Assembly (NCBI RefSeq): GCF_947503705.1
Contig: NZ_CANNES010000007.1
Span: 62,001 to 126,000, forward strand
Origin: an uncultured Tateyamaria sp.
Lineage (GTDB): Bacteria > Pseudomonadota > Alphaproteobacteria > Rhodobacterales > Rhodobacteraceae
DNA length: 64,000 nucleotides
Direction of reading: 5' to 3'
The first letter of the stretch is position 1, and each line of letters starts with the position of its first letter. Below, piece after piece: positions 46,370-55,904 of this stretch. The notes beneath the pieces were generated by a model. That model worked only from the letters and a program-made list of their open reading frames with translations. It ran no database searches and was not told the origin of the DNA. The translations under genes were made by a program, and so were the position numbers.

Positions 46370-46669
46370 ATGAACCGCACCACCCGTCCCGCTTTGGGCA
46401 TGCTTGTCTTTTTCGCCGTGGCTTTCGCCCTGGGCGTCTATTTCACTTTTGCCGCCGTGCAGGGGGATTATGGCCTGTTTCGCCGCGCCGAAATTGACGC
46501 CGAAGCCCGCGATCTCGCCGTGCAACTGGCCGCGGTTCAGGCTCAGGTAAACGAGATGGAAAATCTGACCAAACGGCTATCTGATGACTTCCTTGATTTG
46601 GACCTCTTGGATGAGCAGGCCCGGTCGATCCTGGGCATGCTGCGCGCCGACGAAATCGTCATCCGCTGA
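46370..46669 (+). CDS. FtsB/DivIC-family septum formation protein
   Basis: 99 residues: one N-terminal membrane span (about 9-29, LGMLVFFAVAFALGVYFTFA), then GDYGLFRRAEIDAEARDLAV and a coiled coil (about 40-80), ending LLDEQARSILGMLRADEIVI. This is the FtsB/DivIC layout, in which the periplasmic coiled coil pairs with FtsL to activate septal wall synthesis. The position just before the pdh operon is, as I recall, common in alphaproteobacteria. Confidence 0.88.
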   Translation: MNRTTRPALGMLVFFAVAFALGVYFTFAAVQGDYGLFRRAEIDAEARDLAVQLAAVQAQVNEMENLTKRLSDDFLDLDLLDEQARSILGMLRADEIVIR

Positions 46670-46754
46670 AAATTCATTATTTCCAATATGTTGAATGCCA
46701 CCTTCCCTTGCGGCACAATGACACTCGCCTGATCGCTCCGAATCCTATAAAGAA

Positions 46755-46772
46755 TAGTTTAACGCTAAACTA
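46755..46772 (+). promoter_or_regulatory. Palindromic operator upstream of pdhA, shared with lpdA
   Basis: TAGTTTA-ACGC-TAAACTA; the perfect arms extend to nine bases each (AATAGTTTA / TAAACTATT, 46753-46774). It lies 27 bases before the pdhA ATG, immediately upstream of the ribosome site. Same arms as the site before lpdA. Confidence 0.75.
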
Positions 46773-46798
46773 TTCCTGACCGGAGGAGGTCCGCCCCC

Positions 46799-47803
46799 AT
46801 GGCCGCGCGCAAAGCCACATCAAAACCCGCTGCAGCAAAACCCAACGTGTCTGCGGAAGAACTGACAGCCTATTACAAAGACATGCTGTTGATCCGCCGG
46901 TTTGAGGAAAAGGCAGGCCAGTTGTATGGCATGGGCCTGATCGGCGGTTTCTGCCACCTCTACATTGGGCAAGAGGCGGTTGTTGTGGGCTTGGAAGCTG
47001 CAGCCAAAGAAGGCGACAAGCGCATCACATCCTACCGCGACCACGGCCATATGTTGGCCTGCGGCATGGACCCCAACGGCGTCATGGCCGAATTGACCGG
47101 GCGCGAAGGCGGCTATTCCAAGGGGAAAGGCGGCTCGATGCACATGTTCTCCAAGGAAAAGCATTTTTACGGCGGCCACGGCATTGTTGCTGCACAAGTG
47201 CCTCTGGGGGCCGGTCTGGCCTTTGCCGACAAGTACAAAGGCAATGACAACGTCACCTTCACCTATTTCGGGGATGGCGCGGCGAACCAAGGCCAGGTTT
47301 ATGAGGCTTATAACATGGCCGAGCTGTGGAACCTTCCTTGCGTCTTTGTGATCGAGAACAACCAGTACGCAATGGGAACATCGACCAAACGCTCCACCCA
47401 CTCGCCCAGCTATTGGGAACGTGGTGCCGCCTATGGCATCAAGGGGGAAGAAGTGGACGGCATGGATGTGCTGGCCGTAAAGGCTGCGGGCGAAAAGGCT
47501 GTCGAGGTCTGCCGCGCGGGCAAAGGGCCCTATATTCTGGAAATCAAAACATACCGCTATCGCGGCCACTCCATGTCCGACCCGGCCAAGTATCGGACCC
47601 GCGAAGAGGTCCAGAAAATGCGGGACGAGCGTGACCCGATCGAGGCGGTCCGCTCCATGCTGCTGACCGGCAAACACGCGACCGAAGATGACCTGAAAGC
47701 CATCGACAAAGAGATCAAGGAAGTCGTCAACGCCAGCGCCGAGTTCGCCAAAGAGAGCCCTGAGCCGGCCCTCGACGAGCTTTGGACAGATATTTACGCG
47801 TAA
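46799..47803 (+). CDS. pdhA: Pyruvate dehydrogenase E1 component, alpha subunit
   Basis: 334 residues, behind CGGAGGAGG. With PdhB it decarboxylates pyruvate using thiamine diphosphate and acetylates the lipoyl group of E2. YKDMLLIRRFEEKAGQLYGM starts the domain; the ThDP motif runs from FGDGAANQGQVYEAYNMAEL to VFVIENNQYAMGTS; the phosphorylation-loop region HSMSDPAKYRTREEV is typical. The N-terminal 20 residues (AARKATSKPAAAKPN) are a flexible Ala/Lys-rich tail. First gene of the pdh operon. Confidence 0.97.
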   Translation: MAARKATSKPAAAKPNVSAEELTAYYKDMLLIRRFEEKAGQLYGMGLIGGFCHLYIGQEAVVVGLEAAAKEGDKRITSYRDHGHMLACGMDPNGVMAELTGREGGYSKGKGGSMHMFSKEKHFYGGHGIVAAQVPLGAGLAFADKYKGNDNVTFTYFGDGAANQGQVYEAYNMAELWNLPCVFVIENNQYAMGTSTKRSTHSPSYWERGAAYGIKGEEVDGMDVLAVKAAGEKAVEVCRAGKGPYILEIKTYRYRGHSMSDPAKYRTREEVQKMRDERDPIEAVRSMLLTGKHATEDDLKAIDKEIKEVVNASAEFAKESPEPALDELWTDIYA

Positions 47804-47817
47804 GGGAGGTCCTATTC

Positions 47818-48054
47818 GTGAAACAAGATGAAGACCGCAAGAAAGACTTGGAAGCCGCGATCGCAAAGCTCACACAAGTTTTGGAAAGCGTCAAAAAAGG
47901 CGACGAGAGCATGGAGGCTGAAGCTTTGTTACTCGCAGACAGCTATAGTGCGTCTAAGAAACTGCATCTTGCGTATAGTGAACTCCGGGCAGAAGTTGCG
48001 ATGCTTCGGCCGGAAGTTAAGCGTCTTAAGCAAATCCTGAAGAATAGAGATTGA
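47818..48054 (+). CDS. Small coiled-coil protein inserted between pdhA and pdhB
   Basis: 78 residues from a GTG at 47818, eight bases after GGGAGG. The sequence is charged and helical: [20 protein letters not shown] at the start and [20 protein letters not shown] at the end, with coiled-coil potential throughout. It has no cysteine and no membrane span. Its base composition is visibly less GC-rich than pdhA and pdhB, with codons such as TTA, TTG and AGA that the neighbours avoid, suggesting later insertion. The stop is four bases before the pdhB start. No function known; a PDH-associated role is only positional inference. Confidence 0.75.
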   Translation: MKQDEDRKKDLEAAIAKLTQVLESVKKGDESMEAEALLLADSYSASKKLHLAYSELRAEVAMLRPEVKRLKQILKNRD

Positions 48055-48058
48055 GATC

Positions 48059-49441
48059 ATGGCAACCGAAATTCTGATGCCCGCCCTGTCGCCCACGATG
48101 GAAGAAGGCACCTTGGCCAAATGGCTGGTCAAAGAGGGCGATACCGTATCGTCCGGCGACATCATGGCCGAGATTGAGACCGACAAGGCCACGATGGAAT
48201 TTGAAGCCGTCGATGAAGGCATCATCGGCAAGATTCTGATCGCGGAAGGCACCGAAGGCGTCAAAGTGAACACCGCCATCGCCGTATTGCTGGAAGAGGG
48301 CGAAGACGCCTCCGCCGTGCCAACCAGTGCGCCGGTCGAAGCACCTGCCCCGTCGGAATCACCGGTTGAGGTCGCCGGTGGCGAAATTCCTTGGCCGTTG
48401 AAGCCGGCTGAAGTGGCCATCGCCGCCACGCTTGAGCCGGACTGGCCCGAAGGCACGGCGATGAAACAGCAAACCGTGCGCGAGGCCTTGCGCGACGGCA
48501 TGGCCGAAGAAATGCGCCGTGATGATACCGTGTTCTTGATGGGTGAAGAAGTCGCCGAATACCAAGGTGCCTACAAGATTTCCCAAGGGATGCTGGACGA
48601 GTTCGGCGACAAGCGCGTCATCGACACGCCCATCACCGAACACGGCTTTGCCGGGATCGGGGTCGGTGCGGCCTTTGGCGGTCTGCGCCCCATCGTCGAA
48701 TTCATGACCTTCAACTTCGCCATGCAGGCCATCGACCACATCATCAACTCGGCGGCCAAGACGCTCTATATGTCGGGCGGCCAAATGGGCGCGCCCATGG
48801 TCTTCCGTGGCCCCAATGGTGCGGCAGCCCGCGTCGGGGCTCAGCACAGCCAGGATTATGCCGCATGGTACATGCAGGTGCCTGGCCTCAAGGTGGTGAT
48901 GCCTTATTCGGCCTCGGACGCCAAAGGGTTGATGAAAACCGCGATCCGCGACGACAACCCCGTCATCTTCCTCGAAAATGAGATTCTCTACGGCAAGACG
49001 TTCGACGTGCCGGATCTGGAAGACTATACGGTTCCATTTGGCAAGGCGCGCATCTGGCGAGAGGGAACAGATGTCACCATCGTCTCCTTCGGCATCGGCA
49101 TGACCTATGCTCTGGAAGCCGCGGATAAACTGGCCGAAGACGGCATATCGGCCGAGGTAATCGACCTTCGGACCCTGCGCCCAATGGACACCGCCAGCAT
49201 CATCAACTCGGTGATGAAAACGAACCGCTGTGTCACTGTCGAAGAGGGTTGGCCCCAAGGTTCGGTTGGCAGCTATATCAGTTCGGTCATCATGCAAGAG
49301 GCGTTCGACTACCTCGACGCGCCCGTGATCACCTGCACCGGCAAGGACGTGCCCATGCCCTATGCCGCCAACCTTGAAAAACACGCGCTCATCACGACCG
49401 ACGAAGTGGTCGCCGCCGTGAAACAAGTCACTTACCGCTAA
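48059..49441 (+). CDS. pdhB: Pyruvate dehydrogenase E1 component, beta subunit with lipoyl domain
   Basis: 460 residues. Residues 1-80 are a lipoyl domain ([20 protein letters not shown], lipoylated lysine in [12 protein letters not shown]), then a Pro/Ala/Glu linker (about 84-125), then the transketolase-like E1-beta fold ([54 protein letters not shown]). E1-beta with its own lipoyl domain is characteristic of several alphaproteobacterial PDH complexes. The lipoyl domain is nearly identical in protein sequence to that of PdhC downstream. Confidence 0.97.
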   Translation: MATEILMPALSPTMEEGTLAKWLVKEGDTVSSGDIMAEIETDKATMEFEAVDEGIIGKILIAEGTEGVKVNTAIAVLLEEGEDASAVPTSAPVEAPAPSESPVEVAGGEIPWPLKPAEVAIAATLEPDWPEGTAMKQQTVREALRDGMAEEMRRDDTVFLMGEEVAEYQGAYKISQGMLDEFGDKRVIDTPITEHGFAGIGVGAAFGGLRPIVEFMTFNFAMQAIDHIINSAAKTLYMSGGQMGAPMVFRGPNGAAARVGAQHSQDYAAWYMQVPGLKVVMPYSASDAKGLMKTAIRDDNPVIFLENEILYGKTFDVPDLEDYTVPFGKARIWREGTDVTIVSFGIGMTYALEAADKLAEDGISAEVIDLRTLRPMDTASIINSVMKTNRCVTVEEGWPQGSVGSYISSVIMQEAFDYLDAPVITCTGKDVPMPYAANLEKHALITTDEVVAAVKQVTYR

Positions 49442-49452
49442 GGAGCCCGGAC

Positions 49453-50745
49453 ATGCCTACAGAAATTCTCATGCCCGCGCTTTCCCCCACGATGGAGGAA
49501 GGCACGCTCGCGAAATGGTTGGTCAAGGAGGGGGATACGGTTTCGTCCGGTGACCTTCTGGCCGAAATTGAAACCGACAAGGCCACGATGGAATTCGAGG
49601 CCGTGGACGAAGGTGTCGTTGGCAAGATCCTGGTGGCCGAAGGCACTGAAGGGGTCAAGGTCAACACCGCCATCGCGGTATTGCTCGAAGACGGCGAAAG
49701 CGCCGATGATATCGGCTCTGCGCCCGCACCAGCTCCAGCCGCGCCCGCCGCAGCGCCAGCGGCCGAGGCACCAACCCCCACAGCGGCTGCGGCCCCTGCC
49801 CCGGCCGCCCCTCAAAGCTCGGACGGCACACGCATTTTCGCAACGCCACTGGCACGCCGGATCGCCGCCCAAAAGGGCATCGACTTGGGCGCCATCAAAG
49901 GTTCCGGTCCGCACGGTCGCATCGTCAAAGCAGACGTGGAGAAAGCCGAAGCGGCACCTGCACCCAAAGCCGAAGCTGCCGCAGCGCCTACAGCCGCAGC
50001 GGCCGCTCCGACAGGCCCGTCCAGCGACGCCATCACCAATATGTACGAGGGTCGGGACTATGAGATCGTCAAGCTGGATGGCATGCGCAAAACCATCGCC
50101 GCACGCCTCACCGAGGCCAAGCAGACCGTCCCACATTTCTACCTTCGTCGCGACATCCAACTGGATGCACTGCTGGAGTTCCGAGGCACGCTGAACGCCC
50201 AGTTGGCGGATCGTGGCGTGAAACTGTCGGTCAATGACTTCATAATAAAGGCCTGCGCCATCGCCCTGCAACAGGTGCCTGACGCTAACGCCGTCTGGGC
50301 GGGCGACAAAGTGCTGAAACTCACCCCATCGGACGTGGCCGTGGCTGTTGCGATCGAAGGCGGGCTCTTCACCCCCGTACTGCAAGACGCGCATCAGAAA
50401 TCGCTGTCGGCCTTGTCCGCAGAGATGAAAGACCTCGCAGGCCGCGCCCGCGATCGCAAGCTCGCGCCCCACGAATATCAGGGCGGCAGCTTTGCGATCT
50501 CAAACCTCGGCATGTTCGGAATCGACAACTTTGATGCGGTGATCAATCCACCACATGGGGCGATCCTGGCCGTTGGTGCCGGCGTCAAAAAGCCCATCGT
50601 CGGCAAGGATGGTGAACTGAGCGTGGCAACTGTGATGTCCGTCACGCTGTCTGTTGATCACCGGGTGATTGACGGCGCGCTAGGGGCGAACCTGCTCAAC
50701 GCGATCAAGGACAATTTGGAAAACCCACTGTCCATGCTGGCCTAA
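49453..50745 (+). CDS. pdhC: Dihydrolipoamide acetyltransferase (PDH E2)
   Basis: 430 residues. One lipoyl domain (1-80, lysine in [12 protein letters not shown]), a long Ala/Pro linker (about 88-120), the E1/E3-binding domain ([20 protein letters not shown] to [12 protein letters not shown], about 127-165), a second Ala-rich linker, and the catalytic core ending in the active-site [16 protein letters not shown]. It transfers acetyl groups to CoA and forms the core of the complex. Last gene of the operon, followed by a strong terminator. Confidence 0.97.
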   Translation: MPTEILMPALSPTMEEGTLAKWLVKEGDTVSSGDLLAEIETDKATMEFEAVDEGVVGKILVAEGTEGVKVNTAIAVLLEDGESADDIGSAPAPAPAAPAAAPAAEAPTPTAAAAPAPAAPQSSDGTRIFATPLARRIAAQKGIDLGAIKGSGPHGRIVKADVEKAEAAPAPKAEAAAAPTAAAAAPTGPSSDAITNMYEGRDYEIVKLDGMRKTIAARLTEAKQTVPHFYLRRDIQLDALLEFRGTLNAQLADRGVKLSVNDFIIKACAIALQQVPDANAVWAGDKVLKLTPSDVAVAVAIEGGLFTPVLQDAHQKSLSALSAEMKDLAGRARDRKLAPHEYQGGSFAISNLGMFGIDNFDAVINPPHGAILAVGAGVKKPIVGKDGELSVATVMSVTLSVDHRVIDGALGANLLNAIKDNLENPLSMLA

Positions 50746-50763
50746 AACCAGGTACACAAATGC

Positions 50764-50794
50764 AAAAAAGCCGGGGCAAACGCCCCGGCTTTTT
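50764..50794. terminator. Terminator between pdhC and cysE
   Basis: Perfect stem GCCGGGGC-AAAC-GCCCCGGC (50770-50789) preceded by six A and followed by five T, serving both convergent genes. Confidence 0.92.
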
Positions 50795-50811
50795 CATTCG
50801 TATTCAGTGAA

Positions 50812-51621
50812 TTACTGATCTTTGCCCAACATGTGGTTCATCGACACCGATGGTTGCGAACAACCCGCCTCGCCCACAATGCGCGCCGGTATACCGGCCA
50901 CTGTCTTACAGGGCGGCACTTCTTCCAAAACGACTGAACCGGCGGCAATCCGGCTGCAATCGCCGATCTTGATGTTGCCAAGCACTTTGGCCCCCGCCCC
51001 GATCAACACGCCATTGCCGATTTTGGGATGGCGATCTTCTTCTTCCTTGCCGGTTCCGCCCAGCGTTACCGAATGCAGCATTGACACGTTGTCACCCACC
51101 ACAGCGGTCTCACCAATGACGATAGAATGCGCGTGATCGATCATGATGCCTTTGCCGATGCGGGCGGCGGGATGAATATCCACGCCAAAGATCTCTGACA
51201 CACGCATCTGAAAGAAATAGGCCAGATCGGTATGCCTGTCGGCCCATAGGAAATGGGCCACTCGGTAAGCCTGCATCGCCTGATAGCCTTTGAAGTACAG
51301 AATTGGCTGAACCAACCGGTGGCAGGCAGGGTCACGCTCATACACCGCCACCAAGTCGGCACGTGCTGCCTCAACCAGTTCGGGCGACTTCGCATAAGCC
51401 TCTTCAACAATCTCACGGACCACAACCATCGACATCTCGTTCGAGGCCAGCTTAGCCGCAATGCGATACGACAACGCCTTTTCGATGGATTTGTGATGCA
51501 GGATACAGGCGTGAACAAACCCGCCAATCAACGGCTCGTCGCTGACGGCCTGCCGTGCTTCGTCGGAAATCTGATCCCAAACAGGGTCAATCGAGGCGAT
51601 ATTTGTTCTGAATTCAGCCAT
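50812..51621 (-). CDS. cysE: Serine O-acetyltransferase
   Basis: 269 residues from the ATG at 51621, six bases after AGGA. It makes O-acetylserine, the first step of cysteine synthesis. The N-terminal helical domain ends with YFKGYQAMQAYRVAHFLW. The left-handed beta-helix of hexapeptide repeats includes GVDIHPAARIGKGIMIDHAH, GDNVSMLHSVTLGGTGKE and RHPKIGNGVLIGAGAKVLG. The C-terminal tail (GCSQPSVSMNHMLGKDQ) is where cysteine feedback inhibition and cysteine synthase docking usually occur. cysE next to a GTA cluster is a familiar Rhodobacterales arrangement. Confidence 0.96.
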   Translation of the reverse strand: MAEFRTNIASIDPVWDQISDEARQAVSDEPLIGGFVHACILHHKSIEKALSYRIAAKLASNEMSMVVVREIVEEAYAKSPELVEAARADLVAVYERDPACHRLVQPILYFKGYQAMQAYRVAHFLWADRHTDLAYFFQMRVSEIFGVDIHPAARIGKGIMIDHAHSIVIGETAVVGDNVSMLHSVTLGGTGKEEEDRHPKIGNGVLIGAGAKVLGNIKIGDCSRIAAGSVVLEEVPPCKTVAGIPARIVGEAGCSQPSVSMNHMLGKDQ

Positions 51622-51690
51622 GGAATGTCCTTTCAGGCCCGTCATACCCTACATAAGACTTTTTCGCCAAACGCAAACCTGTGATGAAGA

Positions 51691-51981
51691 CTATCGCGAG
51701 ATCGAATGAGTATCCCGGATCGCCTGCAAAACACTGATCAAGGCGCCTGCAAAGGCCCCCTCACAGATTGCAGGCTCCCGAGCCATCCCCGCGTGACGCG
51801 CGGCAGAAGCCAGCGTTCCATCGCCAAACTCAGGATGCATACCTGCCATTTGAGCCCGAAATTCGTCCGCTATCCGTGCGGCGGTCAACAACCCCTGCGC
51901 ACAGTCATCGCGCTGTGCCACAGGCACTTGCAACACGGCCCGCCCAGCGCAAAGCAGGTCAACAGCCAGAACCGGACGCAT
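51691..51981 (-). CDS. Small protein coupled to the end of the GTA cluster
   Basis: 96 residues from an ATG that overlaps the stop of the megatron gene by one base (TGATG), so it is translated after it. The sequence has a helical N-terminal half (RPVLAVDLLCAGRAVLQVPV) and a conserved-looking HPEFGDGTLASAARHAG. No signal peptide or membrane span. I recall similar small proteins after the last GTA structural gene in related bacteria but no function. It is not part of the defined particle as far as I know. Confidence 0.7.
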   Translation of the reverse strand: MRPVLAVDLLCAGRAVLQVPVAQRDDCAQGLLTAARIADEFRAQMAGMHPEFGDGTLASAARHAGMAREPAICEGAFAGALISVLQAIRDTHSISR

Positions 51982-54900
51982 CAAACCGACAGACTGATCA
52001 TGCGATATGGCCCAGGACCAAACCGTGCTGAATTCTGCGCAACGCCTACCTCGAAAACACCGCTCAGCCCATCCGACGTCCTATCCGCAGCCACATAGGT
52101 CCAAGCCGCAGCTGATACCACATCCTCACGTACCACCGCGCCAGATTGGACAACGCGGATGGTGTAGGATTCGCCCTCTTCGCCCAAGGGCACGTCGGGC
52201 AGGTCCCAATCGTCACCATCAATCCGCGTGCGGCGAATCCAGTCGAACTGCAAATCACCACTATCTTCGGCATAGCGCAAATGCACCGGCGAATAGGGCC
52301 GCAATCCGTTGCCGTCAAAGGCATGAACGAACTCTTCATAAGACGGATCATCAAAAGCGCGGCGTGCCGGGCCCACACGGAACGTCTGTGCAATCCGGCG
52401 CAAGTTGCGCTGCAACTCAATCTGGGATGGGACACCGTTCATCACTATGCACCACGATCCCGCAGGCCAAACATCAGGCATAATCCCGTCACTGCCCAAC
52501 TGCCCGCGCAATCTATGGCTCAGCAAATACCGCCCCGGCGCAATCAAGTCGGCATCGCGAAACTGGATCAACTCCCACGCGTTCAAACTGCCATCGCCAA
52601 TTGCCATCACATTGCCTCCGTTCAACAGCGCCGCGTCCGAGATTGAGGCAAGCGTGCCGTGGATCATCTTGACCTCCAACGGATCACTGCGGTCGACCAA
52701 GGCAGGGTGAACACGGGCCAAAGGCGTTGTCGTAAACCCAATGGACGAACGCGCAGCGACAATCGAGTTGAGGCTGAAGTCAGCATCCGTCGAGGACTGA
52801 TACACCGCAACACTTCCAGGCCATGGCGTCCCCGTCACGGCGATATGGGGCGCATGCTCCACTTCGTCACCTGTCAATAAGGGCAAATCCATGAAAACCG
52901 AAGTCAAAGGCACCGGCGGGACAAATTCCCGCACACCGGCAAGCTCATCGGACAACTCCGACGGTTCATAGACCTCCACCTCGATACGAACGGCCTCGAT
53001 CAGCTGCATCGCGCCCTGCTCCACACGGTCCACCCTGTAAAGCCCCGCACCTTCGCTCTGATCGGCCTGCACCTTTACGACGTCACCTGCACCAATACCG
53101 CTCAGCGATGGTGGCAAGGCGAGGCGCACCGTATCGCGTGAAATCCGGGATTCCGTCAGCCAACGTTCGGCAATCTGGCGTCCTTCGGGCCTGGTCAAGG
53201 CCATAGGCAAGTCAGTGGCTGAAACCGCATGGGTCGCATCATCAGCCAAGATGGCTTCTTCAGACAGCACATCAAAATTACCGTCCGTCTGGACAAAGCG
53301 CACCCGCACCCGCCCCGCCAATTCCGCCTCTGCCTCGCGGGATTGTTCCAACCGACCGTCCAGATCTTCGCTGATCGCCAAACGCTCTGGCGCAAGAGGC
53401 TGCGCATCCAGCCCCGTCCGCATCACAAATTTCAGCAACCCGTCCCGCTCAATCGCGTCAAAGGCATAGCGCAGCATCAAAGGCTGCAACGCGCTGCGGG
53501 CATCCGATACATCGTCGATAGCGTAGCCCCGGACATGGCCATAAAGACCCGTGGTGTCATAAGCCGTCAGACCCGCCCGCTCGCAAATCTCGCCAACGAC
53601 CGACGCCAGCGTGCGCGCCGACGTTCGCCCGTTGATCCAGTGACCGCGTGGGTAGTTTTCACCATCCGACCAAGTGCTCAACGCATTTGGGAAAAACGGA
53701 TAAGGCCGGGCATCCCAAGCCCAGACGAAAGCGCGAGCCATGTCCACCATCGGCCCGTCATAAAGCTCTGATTGCGGGTTGTTTTCACCATCCACCCAAT
53801 AGGAGTTCATAGCGCGCAGATATTGCTTCTGGATCAGATCATCCCTTGCGCCGTTCGAGAACTTGGGCACACTACTTTCCGACGATTTTTGGTCCAGGAA
53901 CTTGTTTGGCTGATTTGTCCCTTTGTCGATGGCGGCACATCCGAACTCGGTAAACCAGATGGGCTTGGATTGAGGCTCCCAGTCCGTCGGGGTCAAGGAC
54001 CGGACACCGCCCACACGCTCATGGTGCGCATTGCGCCACCAATTCAGGATATCCTTATAGCGCCAGACCCACGGCTCATTGTATTCGCCATCGGTTATGG
54101 GTGTCCGAATTTGGGCGGCCTCGGCATCAACGGAATGGTAAAACCAGTCATAGCCCTCACCGCCCGCCACATTGGCGCGCAGATAGTCGAGATTATAAAT
54201 GTCGCCCCAAACTGCATCCGCATGATCTTCGCCATCACGCCAGTCCGACAACGGCATGTAGTTGTCGATGCCGATGAAGTCGATGTTGTCATCCGACCAA
54301 AGCGGGTCGAGGTGAAAATACCGGTCGCCCGTGCCGTCCTGCGGCTGATACCCGAAATATTCGGTCCAATCGGCGGCATAGCTGATCTTGGTATCCGGCC
54401 CCACCAAGGCGCGCACCTCAGCCGCCAAGGCGCGCAAACGCTGCACCGCAACAAACTGGTTGCCAGCTCCACGGATCTGGGTCAGCCCGCGCATCTCGGA
54501 CCCAATGCAGAATGACTCAACACCGCCAGCAGCTGCACAAAGCGCTGCATAATGCAGAATAAAGCGCGACATCGACCACTCTTCGGCTGGGCCGGAATAC
54601 TGCACTGTTTCGCCCACAACAAAGTCTGCCGCCGTCACAGTGCCAAAGAATGCATCCACCTGCGCATCCGCCCCCACCGTCCCATCCGGCGAGCCGTCAA
54701 CGCCCGGAGCCACGGACAAGGTGATGCGTCCGCGCCAAGGCAGATGAGGCTGCGTGGCGGACAGATCATAAGGGTTGAGCAGCGCATTACCCTCCAACTG
54801 ATCCATCAGGATAAAGGGGTAAAACATCACCGCTTTGCCCGCGTCATTCATCGCTTGAATGGCCTCGATCACGGACTGATCTGACGGTGTGCCGCCATAA

Positions 54901-55904
54901 ATGGGCCTGCCATCGGACTGTGCAATTTCTTCGGCGAGCTGACGGGGGATGGCTGCAACCTCCCAGGGCATATTCTCGCCTTCGATATCGCGGCGCTCGA
55001 CCTTGGGGCGCAGCGTGCAGGTGCCACAGCGCAGGTCATTGCCAAACCACGACACGATCAGGGATGCCGCTTCACAATTGGGCAACTCATCGCGCAAACT
55101 GTCGAGAGACTCGGTGAAATCACTGCGGCCCGCGGGCGTGTTGACATTCGCACTCCACCGGCCACGATCGGCATCGGTGTAATAAACCGGCGTCGTGGCC
55201 AAAGCATATTCCCCCGTACCGGGCATAAGGGCGACGCCACGCACCGCGCGGGTCATCTCTTCCTCCGCACCATCTGCGCCAGGCTGCTCGGGGCGAACAA
55301 CTTCAAAGGAAAACTGGGGCACGCGATTGCCAAATTGCTGCAATGCCAGGTTTTCAAACACAACATAGGCTGTCCCGCGATAGGCCGGGACAAAACCTTG
55401 ACCCTCAATGGCCTCCATAACCGGGTCAGGCTGCTGATCCTGCGCGCCAGTGTAGACGCGCATGTTCAGATCGGGCACGGCGATCTCGTCACCATCAACC
55501 CAAACACGGCCGACGCGGGTGATCTCACCCTCACACAAGGCCAAGGCAATGCTGACGGTATAGGAAAACTCGCGGGTCTCTGGACCGCTCGGTGCACCCT
55601 TGCCGCCGCCCGTTACCGTTTCAGTCTCCAGGAAATCAGACGCCCAGATCACATGACCACCCAAACGCATGCGCCCATAAAGCTGCGATATCGCTGCGCC
55701 CTCACCCGAGTTGGTCAGGCGGAACCGGTCCACCTTGCCATGCTCAACCACGTCAGAGCCCTGGCCGAGCAACCGCTGATCGACCAGCTTGCCGAACGTG
55801 GCCCCCACGGCCCGGCCAATAGCCACAGACGACAGACCCGCCAATGTGCCGCCAATCGAGCCGCCAATCGCCGCCCCCGCAGCCGAAAGAACAACAGTCG
55901 CCAT
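51981..55904 (-). CDS. GTA baseplate multidomain protein ('megatron', g15-like)
   Basis: 1307 residues, the largest GTA gene. It begins with a Gly/Ala-rich hydrophobic stretch (VVLSAAGAAIGGSIGGTLAG) proposed in the R. capsulatus particle to penetrate the envelope. A TIM-barrel glycoside-hydrolase-like domain lies about residues 430-750 (IGSEMRGLTQIRGAGN, DWTEYFGYQPQDGTGDRYFH, PIWFTEFGCAAIDKGTN). Tail-protein domains follow (about 800-1000, then a C-terminal receptor-region-like part). It forms the baseplate centre and spike. It shares one base (55904) with the upstream peptidase gene. Confidence 0.93.
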   Translation of the reverse strand: MATVVLSAAGAAIGGSIGGTLAGLSSVAIGRAVGATFGKLVDQRLLGQGSDVVEHGKVDRFRLTNSGEGAAISQLYGRMRLGGHVIWASDFLETETVTGGGKGAPSGPETREFSYTVSIALALCEGEITRVGRVWVDGDEIAVPDLNMRVYTGAQDQQPDPVMEAIEGQGFVPAYRGTAYVVFENLALQQFGNRVPQFSFEVVRPEQPGADGAEEEMTRAVRGVALMPGTGEYALATTPVYYTDADRGRWSANVNTPAGRSDFTESLDSLRDELPNCEAASLIVSWFGNDLRCGTCTLRPKVERRDIEGENMPWEVAAIPRQLAEEIAQSDGRPIYGGTPSDQSVIEAIQAMNDAGKAVMFYPFILMDQLEGNALLNPYDLSATQPHLPWRGRITLSVAPGVDGSPDGTVGADAQVDAFFGTVTAADFVVGETVQYSGPAEEWSMSRFILHYAALCAAAGGVESFCIGSEMRGLTQIRGAGNQFVAVQRLRALAAEVRALVGPDTKISYAADWTEYFGYQPQDGTGDRYFHLDPLWSDDNIDFIGIDNYMPLSDWRDGEDHADAVWGDIYNLDYLRANVAGGEGYDWFYHSVDAEAAQIRTPITDGEYNEPWVWRYKDILNWWRNAHHERVGGVRSLTPTDWEPQSKPIWFTEFGCAAIDKGTNQPNKFLDQKSSESSVPKFSNGARDDLIQKQYLRAMNSYWVDGENNPQSELYDGPMVDMARAFVWAWDARPYPFFPNALSTWSDGENYPRGHWINGRTSARTLASVVGEICERAGLTAYDTTGLYGHVRGYAIDDVSDARSALQPLMLRYAFDAIERDGLLKFVMRTGLDAQPLAPERLAISEDLDGRLEQSREAEAELAGRVRVRFVQTDGNFDVLSEEAILADDATHAVSATDLPMALTRPEGRQIAERWLTESRISRDTVRLALPPSLSGIGAGDVVKVQADQSEGAGLYRVDRVEQGAMQLIEAVRIEVEVYEPSELSDELAGVREFVPPVPLTSVFMDLPLLTGDEVEHAPHIAVTGTPWPGSVAVYQSSTDADFSLNSIVAARSSIGFTTTPLARVHPALVDRSDPLEVKMIHGTLASISDAALLNGGNVMAIGDGSLNAWELIQFRDADLIAPGRYLLSHRLRGQLGSDGIMPDVWPAGSWCIVMNGVPSQIELQRNLRRIAQTFRVGPARRAFDDPSYEEFVHAFDGNGLRPYSPVHLRYAEDSGDLQFDWIRRTRIDGDDWDLPDVPLGEEGESYTIRVVQSGAVVREDVVSAAAWTYVAADRTSDGLSGVFEVGVAQNSARFGPGPYRMISLSV

